Assembly: GCA_004154925.1 (NCBI GenBank)
Contig: QJNS01000271.1
Location: 3,603 to 67,602 of the forward strand
Direction of reading: 5' to 3'
Length of the DNA: 64,000 nucleotides
DNA from: Monosporascus cannonballus
Taxonomy: Eukaryota > Ascomycota > Sordariomycetes > Xylariales
Shown one piece after another: positions 39,350 through 50,803 of the stretch. The notes under the pieces were generated by a model that was not told where the DNA came from, made no database searches, and was given only the letters and a program-made list of their open reading frames with translations. The position numbers and the translations under genes are program-made. Each line of letters starts with the position of its first letter. Positions within the stretch are counted from its first letter, which is position 1.

Positions 39350-40880
39350 GTTCAAAAATGTCGATACCATTATTCGTCGTTTTTATTATTTCCGGTACGG
39401 TTTGGATAATCGATTCCCTCATAATATATACCAATAATCCGTCCGTAAATATGTTATTTCCATTTCTCGTAATCGGCATATTTTCGTCGTCGACAGTATA
39501 TAGTATATATTCTGCCGTATCGATTAAAGATTCCGGGACAAAGTTTCGTTATTTAATTTTGATATTCGCGTAATTATCCTTATAATACTTTTTATTATAC
39601 TTACAATATTTATTAAACCAGCCTTCCAGGTTTTCGCATTTTTTGTCAAATTTCTTATCGTAATAAGCTTTGCTATATTTGTCGCCATTGGGGACCTGGT
39701 ATATATTTAAGCTAAATTATATTAATAGATTTATTTCCGTCCTTTTGATTTTTTCTGGATTATTCTTGAAGTACGAGTTTTTAATTATCTTAACGGGGCT
39801 TTTTAAATATATTGTACTATAATACCTTATGTCCCATTTTGCTATAATAATAATATTTAATTTGGCTTTAATTTTTTTATAAATAATTCTTAATTTCATA
39901 AATCTTAGTTCTATACTGTAAAAAGTGTTATTACGTCGAAACGTGCTAGTATTAACGATATATTAAGATTTATTATTATTTTTTCCTCTGATACTTTTAA
40001 TATATTATACGTATTATCGACCCTTAAACTCAATTATTATAATGATATAATCAGATAAATAATTAAGCTAATCGAACTTAAAGAATTTTTTTTCATTTTT
40101 AAAGGCCGTCGAAAAACTTAATTATTAATATTTTCTATCCTTAATTTAATTTAGTTATTAATTAAATCAACATATTACCCTAATTAGATATTAATCCTTT
40201 TTATTATAATTATTAAATTTGCATTTGGGCTTTTAATTTTTCGTTTATTATTTCGAAAACTTTTATTATTATTTGTTCGAAATATTTATAATTATTATAA
40301 ATTCGTATTATTTTTAGGTTTCGTTTTTAAATTAGCAAAATAACGTACTTTTTTATAACGAACTTAAACCAAATAACCGTATTTCCGATAAATCGTCCTA
40401 TTACTAATTTAATTCGTATATTAACCGTTATAAATCGAATAAGAAAATACCCGAAATATGCTCGGTATTAAGTTAAAAATAATTATAATTTAATTATGGT
40501 TTTGTTAAAAACTTTTGGCTTAAAAGATTTAAAAACCTTTTTTAACTTTTTGGTAAAATTTAGCTAAATAATTTGGCTTATTCGAAAAACTCTTCTAGTT
40601 TCGAAAGCTTTTTTTTCTTATGTTTTTTATAAACGGCTTAAAGGGATATCGTAAAATCGTTATTATTTCTTTGAAGTTGAAAAATGGGTTCGTTTATGGC
40701 GTCTAATCGTCGAAAAACCTCTTCGCGAAAAAAAGGTTTTTTCTTTTTTTTCCTCGGATTCCATTTTGGTATCCGGATAATCAGAACCTTGGTAAATAAA
40801 TTATTCGAGCTGTTTACTAATAAATATAATATTAGTAATATTACTTAAATTTTAACGGTATTTTTAAATAAAACCTTATA
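39350..40880 (-). pseudogene. E6 gag relic
   Basis: Lys/Asn/Tyr-rich relic aligned with the two separated gag segments of E1. The minus strand has short hydrophilic runs (FDKKCENLEGWFNKYCKYN) with stops between. The plus-strand open frame at 39358-39573 is antisense to it. I could not identify a zinc knuckle. Confidence 0.6.
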
Positions 40881-40883
40881 ACG

Positions 40884-41261
40884 TATAACGGCTAAAACCT
40901 TTAATTAATTATTAAACTTTAATCGTACGGATTTATATTAATAAAAGTATCGTAAAAGTTTAAATAATAAATATAATAACGTATTACGTTTCGTAATACC
41001 AAAAATATTTTAAATAACAAATTATTATTATAAATTAATATTATTTAAATTATAGAAATAATCAGTATATATTTATTAAATTTTAGTATTACTGCTTATT
41101 TTTACTTAATTATATTTAGTGAATTCTTGCTAAGCGTTTATTTAACGCTGATTAGTCGTGCTTAGCAGATTTTTGCTAAGCATCTATTCCGTAACCTGAA
41201 AGGTGGTCCGTATTATTCTCGTTAACCGTTTTCTGAGGCCGGAACTTATCAGGTCGTAACA
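40884..41261 (-). repeat. LTR-D, 5' LTR of E6
   Basis: 378 bp, beginning TATAACGGCTAAAACC and ending CAGGTCGTAACA. Its left half matches LTR-A/B. The right half contains a locally repeated GCTAAGC / GCTTAGC motif not seen in LTR-C. Confidence 0.8.
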
Positions 41262-43980
41262 TTTTAGCATTTTTTCAAAAATATCCACAATTATCTATCT
41301 ACGAATTAACCATATACAAGTACTTATTAGGTAAAAATTATAATAATAATAAAATATAATAAATTAAAAATTTTGGTATATTTTATAAATAAAGTTATTA
41401 TTAAATACATATAAATATACGTAAGAATTGCTTTATTTTATAAATTAATTAAGATTAATAACGAATTATTTAATTTAATAAGATATTTAATTTATTGTAC
41501 TTTATGAATTAAACGAAGATACGTTTACAAAAAAGGTATTTACGAAGATTTTAAAAGTAATTTATAATTTGTTTAAAATATATATTAATATTGTTACCAA
41601 CCTTACGTATTTTTTAAAACCCGAATAAAAATTGATTTTTCGATTTATTACATTACCACATTATTTTAAAGCTAAGCCGGGCCGGAAAAATAAAGCGACC
41701 TAAATTTACGAAACCTATAAATATTATAACTAAAGGAAATTATTTTTTTTAATGTTTCGATAATTAAAAGTTAAAAATATAAAAGTAGTTGTAAAAAATA
41801 ATTGAAATAACGACATTTATATGCCGAATTACACCGAAAAAGATATATTATTACGAAAATTAATATGTTAATAAAAAAAGCGAATAATAGATTTATTGAA
41901 ATTTACAAAACCGAAAACGAAAGTTGAATTTATCCGTTATTTAAAAAAATAACCTTTTCGAAATGGTAATATCGAAAAATTAGAATTGAACAAAATTTAT
42001 TAATTGTTTTATTTTTTCTTATTTAAAATAAATATTAGTGAAATAATAAAAATATTAAAAAAATACAAATAACTTAAACGTTATTTACTTTTCCATTATA
42101 GATAAAATTCAACATATTTAATTTAATTTCAAAATTTAAATTCTTATTACATTAATAATAAAGATTTCATTTAGCCTTATAAGATAAAGTTTATAAAGGC
42201 TTTTCAAAAAAATTAATTTAACAAATATAAATATAATATAACTAATACAATAAACGAAGTTAATATTAGATATACGTATTAATATACGTATTAATAAATT
42301 TATTGATTTTCGTTAGTTAAAAAAATATTATAATTTTTATATTTTCATAAAAACATTTTTCGTTTAGTATATTTTATAGTTACGGTAATAATTATGTAAA
42401 TAAAATATTTTATATATAAAGATACCGAATTAAAATATAAATTACGTTTAAATATATAACCAAATATTTAACAAATAATAATTATATATAAAAAGTAAAA
42501 TATGAAATAAACAGAATTAAAAAGATAATAATAAAATATTTTTATTTTTTTATTGCATTATTGCATTATTATTATTAATATAATAATAAATTTACCTAAA
42601 ATAAGTATTAATAAATAAAAATGTTTTACGGCCATAATATATACCGTATTATTAATTACTAAAATTCATATATTTTCGAATTTTAGAAAATAAAAATCAC
42701 AGCGAGCTGTATTATCTTATTATAATAAGACGATTTGTTCGTTTTCCGAAAATTCCTTTCGAAAGTATAATTACATTTTTCGTTAAAAACGTTGATAAGA
42801 ATTATTACCGAAATTAAGGTATTTACAAAATAATTAATCCGAATCGCGTATAACCGTCTTTATTCAATTAAAACATAATTTAAGGTCGATATTATATTAA
42901 ACTATCAATTATTGAAGCTTATTATATTATAAATACTTGAAAACAATTAATGTAAAATTCCATATGTTATTAAAATCGGATCTAACAATAAATTGTTAAT
43001 AATATTTAACATATTTCTTTTGGCTTAATTTTAAATCATATAATCTAATTCGAAATCGTTTTTATCCTAAACCGCTTTATTGCAGCAAATCCTAATTCGT
43101 AATATATTTATTATTTAAAAATGCATTATTGGGCTTATAACATTTACAAAAAAGCTTATTATTATTTTTTCGGCAGTTAAATTACGTAAAATACAATAAG
43201 ATATCGATTAATAAACTTATTAATATGTATTATATTTTTAATTAATACTTGTAACAAAAACTTCCTTCTATGACTTTAATATGTATTTTAAATTTATTAT
43301 ACATACTAAAATTATTATTATATTATTCATAAAATTATGAATATACAAAAATAATGCAAATACTTATTATATAATAAAACTATATTAAAACGGAAATTTT
43401 GTACTTAACAAATAAATTGAGAAAAGGTTAAATAAATAATGAATGTTTTCGTATAAATTTTATAAAAGTCAATTTTAATAAATAACGTGATTAATTTATC
43501 TTTCGCCGTTTTTTGTAATACTTTTAATACGGATTACTAAATTTTAAAATTGTTTCTCGGTCGTATATTAAATAAGATTTTCCAGACCATAACCTTCGGG
43601 GAATACTATAGAATTAACGCGGTATATAATTTCTAAAACCATTGAATTTTACGTAGAAATATAAATTTTTAAATTTAAATTCGTATTAATTAATATAATA
43701 ATTGTGTAGTTTGTAATTTATTCTGCGGTTTACAACGACGATGCCGAATCTACGTTTTAACCTTTTTTTATATTTAATAATTACGAATATTTTGTTTCGG
43801 AATTTATCCTTGTCTGGTAAAAGTAATCGGCGGTTACTATTGGAATAATCTGGTTATTTTTGTTATTCGAATTATAATCGGCTGTTATTATTAAGATAAT
43901 TTGATTATTTTTGTGATTTGAATTTCTGAGAGAAGAATTTCGTTTTTAAAAGAAAAAGAATTATTCTTACTAATAGTCGT

Positions 43981-44036
<56 letters not shown>
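43981..44036. repeat. (TAA)n microsatellite
   Basis: About 18 tandem copies of a TAA/ATA unit, almost uninterrupted. Simple sequence repeat in non-coding AT-rich DNA. Confidence 0.9.
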
Positions 44037-44037
<1 letters not shown>

Positions 44038-44589
44038 CAATAAATTTGTAAAATGATTAAACTGTATATTATTACAGTTGAGTAAGGTTTCTCTTATAAT
44101 ATCGCCTAATACGCGATATAATAAAAAGATGGCTTTATTTATTAAGAAAGATATTTGAATTATATAAGGCGCGGAAAAATTAAAAAGAGAAATAATCGCA
44201 ACTTTTCAAAATTAATCCGAAAGGTCCGGAATAAAATGAACTTTAAAAAATGATTCAAATAATAAATGATCTCGTTATAATATTTGGCGTATATATGTTA
44301 TTTGAATTTTAGAATTAAGTTTCCATCCGTATTAACTTTATATTTTTAACGTATTAACCTTTTATTTTAACGTATTAGTGTTCCGTTTTTAAAATATTAA
44401 TTATGTACCGTGGCATTTAATAATATAAATTGCAATATAATTCAAATATTATTTGAACTTAATATTGCAATACATTTCCGCCTTTTATCGACTTTTTTAT
44501 CTAAATTACGATCGACGAAAAAAACTATGAGTCGGGCCTTATCGAAAAAGCTGTTAAAATAAAAAGTTAACTGCGAAAATTACATAATG

Positions 44590-44813
44590 CCTTATACGAT
44601 AGAGATAAAAGCAGAAACGAAAATAAAAGCAAATATAAATTTAGGAAATAATTAAATATTAAGAACGGGAACGAATGTAAAGATGATTACATATCCGACG
44701 CAACGGATTACGAAAAAAAAGGTAATAATAAATTAAACAAGGAGTCTAATTATGGAAACGAAAAACATTTTAACGAATCGGATAACGACGAATTATGTAA
44801 TAGATACGCTTAA
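44590..44813 (+). pseudogene. Possible relic of an acidic, Asn/Glu/Asp-rich coding sequence
   Basis: One plus-strand frame gives a hydrophilic protein with a single stop: KSRNENKSKYKFRK, stop, then NGNECKDDYISDATDYEKKG and HFNESDNDELCNRYA, ending at a stop at 44811-44813. The acidic composition is unlike the chance hydrophobic frames nearby, and the region has more G/C. No family recognised. Confidence 0.25.
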
Positions 44814-45293
44814 AATGAAGTTAAACCCCCAGCTTAGTAAGAGTTTAACTTACGGTCTCAAGATAATGTATAAAAATATTCGAACCATTTTTACGATTTA
44901 GTATTTTATTATATTATATTTATTAAAGGACAAACGCGGAAATATTTAAAATATAATTTATATGGCGGTCGTAATTCCAAAAAGAAGCTGCTTTCGATAA
45001 TAATTTAAACAAAGCATTTTTTGAAAGAATTATCGTTTTTAATTAAAGCTTTCAATGTTAATAAAATTAACTTTATAACGCGATTTTAAAAATAAATCAA
45101 CTAATAATAATATATTCATCGTATTATAAAACCTGGATATAGTCGAAATCGAGTAAAAATCATTATAGTATTATTTTATTAAAATATTATATAAATGATA
45201 TATTATACGAAAAGAATATTAACTCAATATAAAGAAATTTAAATCGCTATAAATTTTATTACGAGTAAGATTGCTTAATACGCGTTATATATC

Positions 45294-45332
45294 GTATTAA
45301 TTATCGTATTAATTATCGTATTAAGTATAGTT
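45294..45332. repeat. 12-bp tandem repeat, three units
   Basis: TATCGTATTAAT occurs three times in succession, the third copy altered at its end. Related single units recur near 46070-46100. Confidence 0.6.
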
Positions 45333-47225
45333 TAAATATACCCGCTTAACGGTATTAAAACTTTATCTTAAATTAATTATTATATTATTAAAATATTAGC
45401 TAATTTATACTTATTTTTTAATATTATCGAAAATTCTTATTTTACTAATTAGGTCTGGTATATATACCTTATTTATAATCTTTGAAACTTCCGTACGCTT
45501 ATAAACAAATACGAAAAATACGCAAATAAAATCGTACGGTCGGAGTTATAAAATTTTCTTCCGAATTTCACATTTCGATAATTACCGATATTTGAACTTC
45601 CCCTAACCTAGTATAAGCTTTCCAAAGTATATATGTTTATTTTATTGACAAAAACTGAATATTTAAATACGTTCTAATTAATAGCCACCTGTATAAAAAC
45701 AAAAGAAATTCGAATATTCGAACGTTGTATAAGAGGCGAAAAAATATAGACTTTATACAAAATTTCAGGTTGTAATAACGGATAATAAAACGAATTTCGA
45801 TATAAAGTGTTTTAAGAAATGTATAAAAAAAGATAAATAAAAACAGGAGTGAATAAAAAGAGCGATTTATTTCTATTATTTTCGCATTCCTTATAAAATA
45901 TTTACAAGCATTTTTTAAACGTTTAAATATTACAAATAATATAAATATAAAAAAAGGGTTTAAAATAGAAAAAGACAAAAAAAAGAACGGCCAAAACTAA
46001 GCAAATCAAATTTAATACGCTTAATCGTGTCGTAATAAAGGTACGTTAACTTTTGTTATCTCGCTAATAATATCGTATTAATTTTCGTATTAATTCTTTA
46101 GTTTGTTTAAATCAGATACTTTGTAACATATTTTAATCTCAATATCGAACGTTAACAGCAATATAGGAGCATATAAGTTATTTTCAAAAGAAAAGGTATT
46201 TTAAATATTCAAAAGCTATTTTAACTTATTCAAGACGTAAATATTCGTTAGAATTTCGTAATATATATATTAATCCGAGTTCGTGGATTAAGACTTAGAA
46301 TCGAAAATTATATACGTTACGAAAATATAACTAGCTTCGAAAATACGAAAATTACTTAAAATAATATTAATTATTTAATCGAATTTTACAAATTAATTTT
46401 CCTATTATCAAAGCTGTTTGGCGTTTCGAAAAATTCAAATTATAATTATATTTGTGCAAAGTTTAAAATTATAAAAAAACATTTTCGCAAATACGAAATT
46501 CATGTATAAAATTAAATTTTTTGTTAATATCGTATAACCTTATTTTAAAATATTATTTTGAACCATTTAAAATTGCTTTAAACATTATCAGCTTTATATC
46601 GATAAAATGTTTAAAAATAATAAATATTACTTTATATTCGTTATACGTTTATATTGTTTATCGGATTAGAAAATAAGGTTTATTTCGTTAATAATGTATC
46701 ATTTAAAGTATATAGGAAATTATAATCGAAAATATCCAAATTTGCCAAAAATATATACTTTTTTATATTATTCTTTTCACCTAGTAATACCCGTATTAAT
46801 ATTTAATAACATGGTTTTTCGAACTTATTAAATTCCGATAATAATTAACTTTATGAATAGATTCTTAATTATTATCTGCAAATACGTAAATTATGTAAGC
46901 TTTCGATATCAGGATTAATACGTTAATTAATATATAAATCCTTTTTTACCAAAATGCTTTTATATTTTAGCATAAAATAGAAATTCTTTTTCTTAGGCTA
47001 GCGGTATTTGTCTATAATGACATTTATATTTAAATTACTGCCTTATTAATAAAGCAAATGTAAATTTATATTAAATTAATTTATTCGTAACATTATTGTA
47101 AATTAACGTATCTATTCCGAATTCACCTTCTTGTTTTATCCTATTTACCAAATGTGCGAAAAAGTGTATTGTCTAATATTTAGTACAATTATACACAAAA
47201 TAACGAATTTATTTAATTTACGAAA

Positions 47226-47580
47226 CGTCGACAAAAAAGAAGTGGAACAAAATCTCTTTGCAAAAATTCGGAAATATAAGGTTTAAATATTAATTATTTT
47301 ATTTCCGCTCTTAACGAAATTAATATTTTTCAACCCGTTTTTCAAACGATTATATCTCAAATCGATAACGGAATAATATCAAATATAATTAACTTTTTAT
47401 TCAGTCAACAAATTTACGATAAAATTATCGCATAATAAAAATCTAGCTCATTAACGCCTTTAGCTAATACAGGCGCCAAAAAGCAAACGAAAACTGGAAA
47501 TGCTATAATTAAATCGATAAAGGTATAAAATTTATTTTTATACAAATCTGGAAATTTTTATGGTAATCTGTTTAAAAATA
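47226..47580 (+). pseudogene. Possible coding relic, family unknown
   Basis: A plus-strand frame carries ALNEINIFQPVFQTIISQID and continues as NFLFSQQIYDKIIA. After two stops it gives SSSLTPLANTGAKKQTKTGN. The mixed helical and Lys/Thr-rich pattern and the few stops suggest a degraded gene rather than random AT-rich sequence. I cannot name it. Confidence 0.22.
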
Positions 47581-49264
47581 TATATTAACAACAAATACAA
47601 GTATTATTCATTAATACAAGGAATTTAATTTAATTGTTTATAATTTTTTTAAACTTATAGCTTTTATTAAATAATACTTTATTGATAAACTCTTTTTATA
47701 TAATTTTTTTATTTTATTTTATGAAGATTTTTTAAATTTTATAATTTGAATTATGTTTTAAATTTGGATATCCAAACTTTTAAATATTATTTATTTTATA
47801 TTTCGTATGATATATATATATATAATTATATATTAAAAATAACAATTGCTTAAAAAAGAAATTTACAAATAAATTACTTGAAATATTGTTATATTCTTAT
47901 TTCGTTTTACATTTATTTGTATAATATATTATAAATATTTACGTAATTATACTTTAATATAAGGATATATTTCTGTTAATTTTAAATAATTAGTTTCGAT
48001 TTTAATATTATTTTTTAAATATAAAAAATAATTTTTTCGTTATAGCGAATATAAGAATTCGTAAGCTTATACTTATATTAATTCACGCATTAATGTACAT
48101 ATTATTCTATATATTAATTTTATTTTAAAACCGCGAGTAATTTCGCAAACCAAAAATGTCAGAAATAAATACCTACCTAAAAGCAAAGTATAGTTAAGGA
48201 TAAAAAGCAGAACCAAACCAATAATCAAAAAAACTCTTATAAATATAACCGGCACAATTAAAAAACTCGAATAATAAGATTTCGGTAATAAATATTTTAG
48301 GCCTTAGTAATTAAAGTTTTTTAATTATTTTTATTATTAAATTATTATATTTCGAAAAATCCGTAAATATGAAAAACCTTTTAATCATTTAATATTGAAA
48401 ACTTTATTTTAATATTTAGTACGCCAAATTATTTATGATTTATTTAACGGAATGTATTTCCGATTTAAATAGTTAATTATTAAAACTCTTTAAAACTAAT
48501 TAAAATTATTTTTATTGCGTTTTTCATTAACATACTTACACTTACAGAATTTGAATTAATTTATATATTAATTATAAATAATTATTAGTTTATATATATA
48601 TACATAATAAACGTATTATTTTAATGATAAAAAATATTAAATTTATGTATTATATAATTAAAATAATACAGCCGGTTACTTTATTCAATCTTTTCAAATA
48701 TAACAGTTTCATTTCCGAATTCTTTTTTAATCCGCAAAATTACGAAAATTTATACATATTAAAATTAAAATAAACCATTTAATAAGTTCAAATCCGAAAA
48801 CAATAATGAAAAAAGCAAATTAATAATAAAATAAAATATATTTTGTTAAATGAAAAGAAAGCTTACGCCGTTTTCGAATTATATATAAAGATTAAGTAAA
48901 ATAATTATTAAGTTAATATTTAAGTAAAATTTATTATTCGATTTTTAATATAACAATAATAACAATTTTAAATTATTAAAATTTCTAAAACACTTAATCG
49001 CAAAAAATTAATATATTACTTAATATAACATTGATTTTATTATATTAAATTAAGTCGATATATAATAATTAAATATATTAAATACGTTACTAGGATATAT
49101 ATTAATACAATATTATATTATGGCTTATCTTATAAAATAATCATTCGATGTAAATATAATAATTAAATATTTTAATTTAAAATTTCATGTATATATAATA
49201 AATGTTTAATTTTTAAAAGAAGTACTTACCCATAATAAATTATTCTCTATTTTAGATATTTACC

Positions 49265-49313
49265 GGTGGTTAATCCGTAATTTCATTTTACTCACGCACC
49301 TCTATTAACCACC
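49265..49313. repeat. 10-bp perfect inverted repeat at the island edge
   Basis: GGTGGTTAAT (49265-49274) is perfectly complementary to ATTAACCACC (49304-49313), with 29 nt between them. It marks the exact place where AT-rich DNA gives way to normal GC. Confidence 0.6.
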
Positions 49314-49316
49314 CCC

Positions 49317-49350
49317 GTAAACTTTTACCCACCCACGGATACCCGTGGTA
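49317..49350 (+). repeat. Left terminal-repeat-like motif of the thioesterase island
   Basis: The sequence from 49317 (GTAAACTTTTACCCACCCAC, then GGATACCCGTGG) resembles the reverse complement of 50774-50803 (GCAAATTTTTACCTACTGAG, then TACCCGTAAG). Most mismatches in the first 17 bases are C/T. Further GTGGGTGGGTGGGTAGTG sequence follows at 49362-49379. These could be inverted ends of a small element or simply two copies of one short repeat family. Confidence 0.35.
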
Positions 49351-49464
49351 GGAAATTTTAACGTGGGTGGGTGGGTAGTGCAAACCCTATTTCAATGTCC
49401 CCGATTCTTCAGCCCCAGTAACACGTTTTGCAATCAAAAATTACACACATCGTCAGTCGCAGAG

Positions 49465-49525
49465 CGTAGACGCTCGATTTACAGACGCTCAATTCACAAG
49501 GTCGGTTTGCAGAGGCTCGATACTA
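49465..49525. other. Short imperfect direct repeats downstream of the thioesterase gene
   Basis: A GACGCTCGATT-like unit recurs three times (GACGCTCGATT, GACGCTCAATT, GAGGCTCGATA) at roughly 20-30 nt spacing. Non-coding as far as I can see; an open frame crossing it (49345-49659) has no family features. Confidence 0.4.
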
Positions 49526-49667
49526 TCATTTATGTCGTATTCATGAATCGCATTACTAGTGCGGAAGAACAAGGTACATCAAGATACGCCGTAGTTTTGC
49601 GGGTACAAGAGGTATGTGGACGTGTTCTGGAAGTTCGACTTTTTGCCGCTGGGTATTGAACAGTGCA

Positions 49668-50549
49668 TCATTTCCCTTTGGTCATGGCTCCGGCCAGGAA
49701 CGCCCGAATATCATCCAGCTCCTCCGGAATCTTCAGCCAGTGTCCCTCCTGCTCGGCGCCGGAGTAGCCTTTCCACTCCACACTAAACCCAATCGAAGAC
49801 AGGATACTCGCGGCTTCTCGCCCCAGCTCGATGTCCACGTAGGCATCGTCCAATCCGTGCCCCATGAATACGGGTGTTCGCAAGAGAGGATAAGCCGAAT
49901 CTGTCTGGTGGAGGCCATCTCTCAAGGGAGCTACCATCTCCTCGACGAAGTCGCGAAGATCACCCGCCGTCGTCTGCACCGGGGAGGCGCCCGTGGGGCG
50001 TTTGGAGAGGATGGCTTCAATGTCTACGGCGAAGGGGAGCCAGGTGCTGGCGCCCACGAATGCGCACAGCCCCTGTGCGCGAGCTTGGGGGTGGCAGAGG
50101 AGAGTCCACATCGCGATGGCGCCACCCTGGCTTATACCCCCAAGAACGACCCTCTCAGGCCTCCCACCTACTAGGCTGATTTCGTCATTCAGTATCCCGC
50201 ACAAATACGCGACCGAGTCCCTGATTCCAGGGGCTTGCAAGTCCTGGCCGGCAGTAGTGTCGGTCAGGGAAGGTGCCTCGAACCACGCGGGCATGTCTTC
50301 CTGGAACGTGCTGCTCCAGAGCTCCTTCGACGAGGGAAACACCCAGCGGCACCCAGGGAACTCGTCACGTAGCGAGCTGCCGTTCGATAGATTGGACGCG
50401 AAGAGTTCCTTGGCGAACTCCTCGCCGGTGCTTCCGAGGCCGTGGAGCATTACGGCGGTTTGGGAATGCTCGGCTGGGGGCTGGATGACATGGAGAGGCC
50501 CGAATTGGCCCGTTTTGGTAGGATGAGGAGGCGACAGTTCTGAATCCAT
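49668..50549 (-). CDS. Acyl-protein thioesterase/carboxylesterase-type alpha/beta hydrolase
   Basis: Intact intronless gene, 293 residues, ATG at 50547-50549 in a good eukaryotic context (AACATGG), stop TGA at 49668-49670. It belongs to the phospholipase/carboxylesterase (LYPLA-like) alpha/beta-hydrolase family, which hydrolyses thioesters such as palmitoyl-cysteine or small carboxylesters. The oxyanion-loop motif LHGLGSTGEEF is at residues 35-45. The nucleophile is Ser140 in GGISQGG. The acid is probably Asp235 in HGLDDAYV, and the base is His270 in EGHW. Length is longer than the ~220-230 residues of classical acyl-protein thioesterases; extra sequence lies around residues 90-125 and 180-215. 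There is no signal peptide or membrane segment, so it is probably cytosolic. Normal GC, isolated between AT-rich deserts and flanked by repeated motifs, so it may have been moved here. The substrate cannot be read from sequence. Confidence 0.88.
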   Translation of the reverse strand: MDSELSPPHPTKTGQFGPLHVIQPPAEHSQTAVMLHGLGSTGEEFAKELFASNLSNGSSLRDEFPGCRWVFPSSKELWSSTFQEDMPAWFEAPSLTDTTAGQDLQAPGIRDSVAYLCGILNDEISLVGGRPERVVLGGISQGGAIAMWTLLCHPQARAQGLCAFVGASTWLPFAVDIEAILSKRPTGASPVQTTAGDLRDFVEEMVAPLRDGLHQTDSAYPLLRTPVFMGHGLDDAYVDIELGREAASILSSIGFSVEWKGYSGAEQEGHWLKIPEELDDIRAFLAGAMTKGK

Positions 50550-50660
50550 GTTTGTGGGTCGCCTCTGTGAGAAGGCAGAGCCGATACAATCTGGAGCGAC
50601 CTCTCTTTATCCGAAATTTTGCACATCGACGTTAGTTCTGAGAACGGATCAAGAGATGAA
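50550..50660 (-). promoter_or_regulatory. Probable 5' UTR/promoter region of the thioesterase gene
   Basis: About 110 bp of normal-GC sequence between the start codon and the GGGTACC motif cluster. I see no clear TATA box. If transcription starts here, the palindromic cluster at 50674-50723 would lie in the upstream regulatory region. Confidence 0.3.
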
Positions 50661-50673
50661 GATAACTAAGTGA

Positions 50674-50723
50674 ATGGGTACCCATCCACTACCCATCTAA
50701 TTTGGTAGGTATCCGCGGATACC
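50674..50723. repeat. Two perfect palindromes upstream of the thioesterase gene
   Basis: ATGGGTACCCAT (50674-50685, 12 bp) and GGTATCCGCGGATACC (50708-50723, 16 bp) are each perfectly self-complementary. Degenerate GGGTACY units continue to about 50790. They could be transposon subterminal repeats or binding sites for a dimeric regulator. Confidence 0.65.
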
Positions 50724-50773
50724 CATCGGATTTGCCAAGGACCCATTGGGTACTCATTAGGTTTTGTTAAGAA

Positions 50774-50803
50774 CTTACGGGTACTCAGTAGGTAAAAATT
50801 TGC
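50774..50803 (-). repeat. Right terminal-repeat-like motif of the thioesterase island
   Basis: Inverted counterpart of 49317-49350 (see that entry). Just to its right the composition becomes AT-rich again. Confidence 0.35.

Larger units (their letters stand above)
34386..41261 (-). mobile_element. E6: full-length copy of the E1-family chromovirus
   Basis: 6876 bp without nested insertions, bounded by LTR-C on the left (3' side) and LTR-D on the right (5' side). It is the reference against which E1, E4 and E7 can be aligned. Order on the minus strand is gag (about 40,870 down to 39,350), protease, RT (about 38,000-37,600), RNase H, integrase and chromodomain (35,373-35,532). LTR-C and LTR-D agree in their left halves but differ in their right halves, so E6 may be a recombinant. 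No 5-bp target duplication is visible (CTATA left, TTTTA right). Confidence 0.82.
41262..49260. other. Decayed AT-rich sequence without intact genes
   Basis: Eight kilobases of very AT-rich sequence. I found no LTR pair, terminal repeats or transposase core here, apart from the relics and repeats listed separately (a TAA microsatellite, a 12-bp tandem repeat, and two possible coding relics at 44.6 and 47.2 kb). CG content is lower than in the LTR block, suggesting older mutated material. The open frames at 45637-45978 and 48073-48255 (minus) give Phe/Ile/Leu/Tyr-rich proteins expected by chance from such composition. Confidence 0.55.

Noticed and set aside
45294..45332. CRISPR-like array from the tandem 12-mers
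   Set aside because: Units are contiguous with no spacers; eukaryotic context.
45637..45978. 113-codon minus-strand open frame with membrane-like protein
   Set aside because: Composition (Phe, Ile, Leu, Tyr) is what random very AT-rich DNA encodes; no motif and no supporting context.
48073..48255. 60-codon hydrophobic minus-strand frame
   Set aside because: Chance frame in AT-rich DNA with no gene signals.
3950..49250. Inserted mitochondrial DNA as the source of the AT-rich sequence
   Set aside because: CG dinucleotides are frequent and the readable relics are Ty3/gypsy domains, not mitochondrial genes.
49345..49659. 104-codon plus-strand frame downstream of the hydrolase
   Set aside because: Begins within the repeat-like motif, has no family features, and crosses short direct repeats.
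49614..50526. Several long plus-strand frames over the hydrolase gene
   Set aside because: Antisense shadows of the GC-rich coding sequence; only the minus-strand frame has the catalytic motifs.
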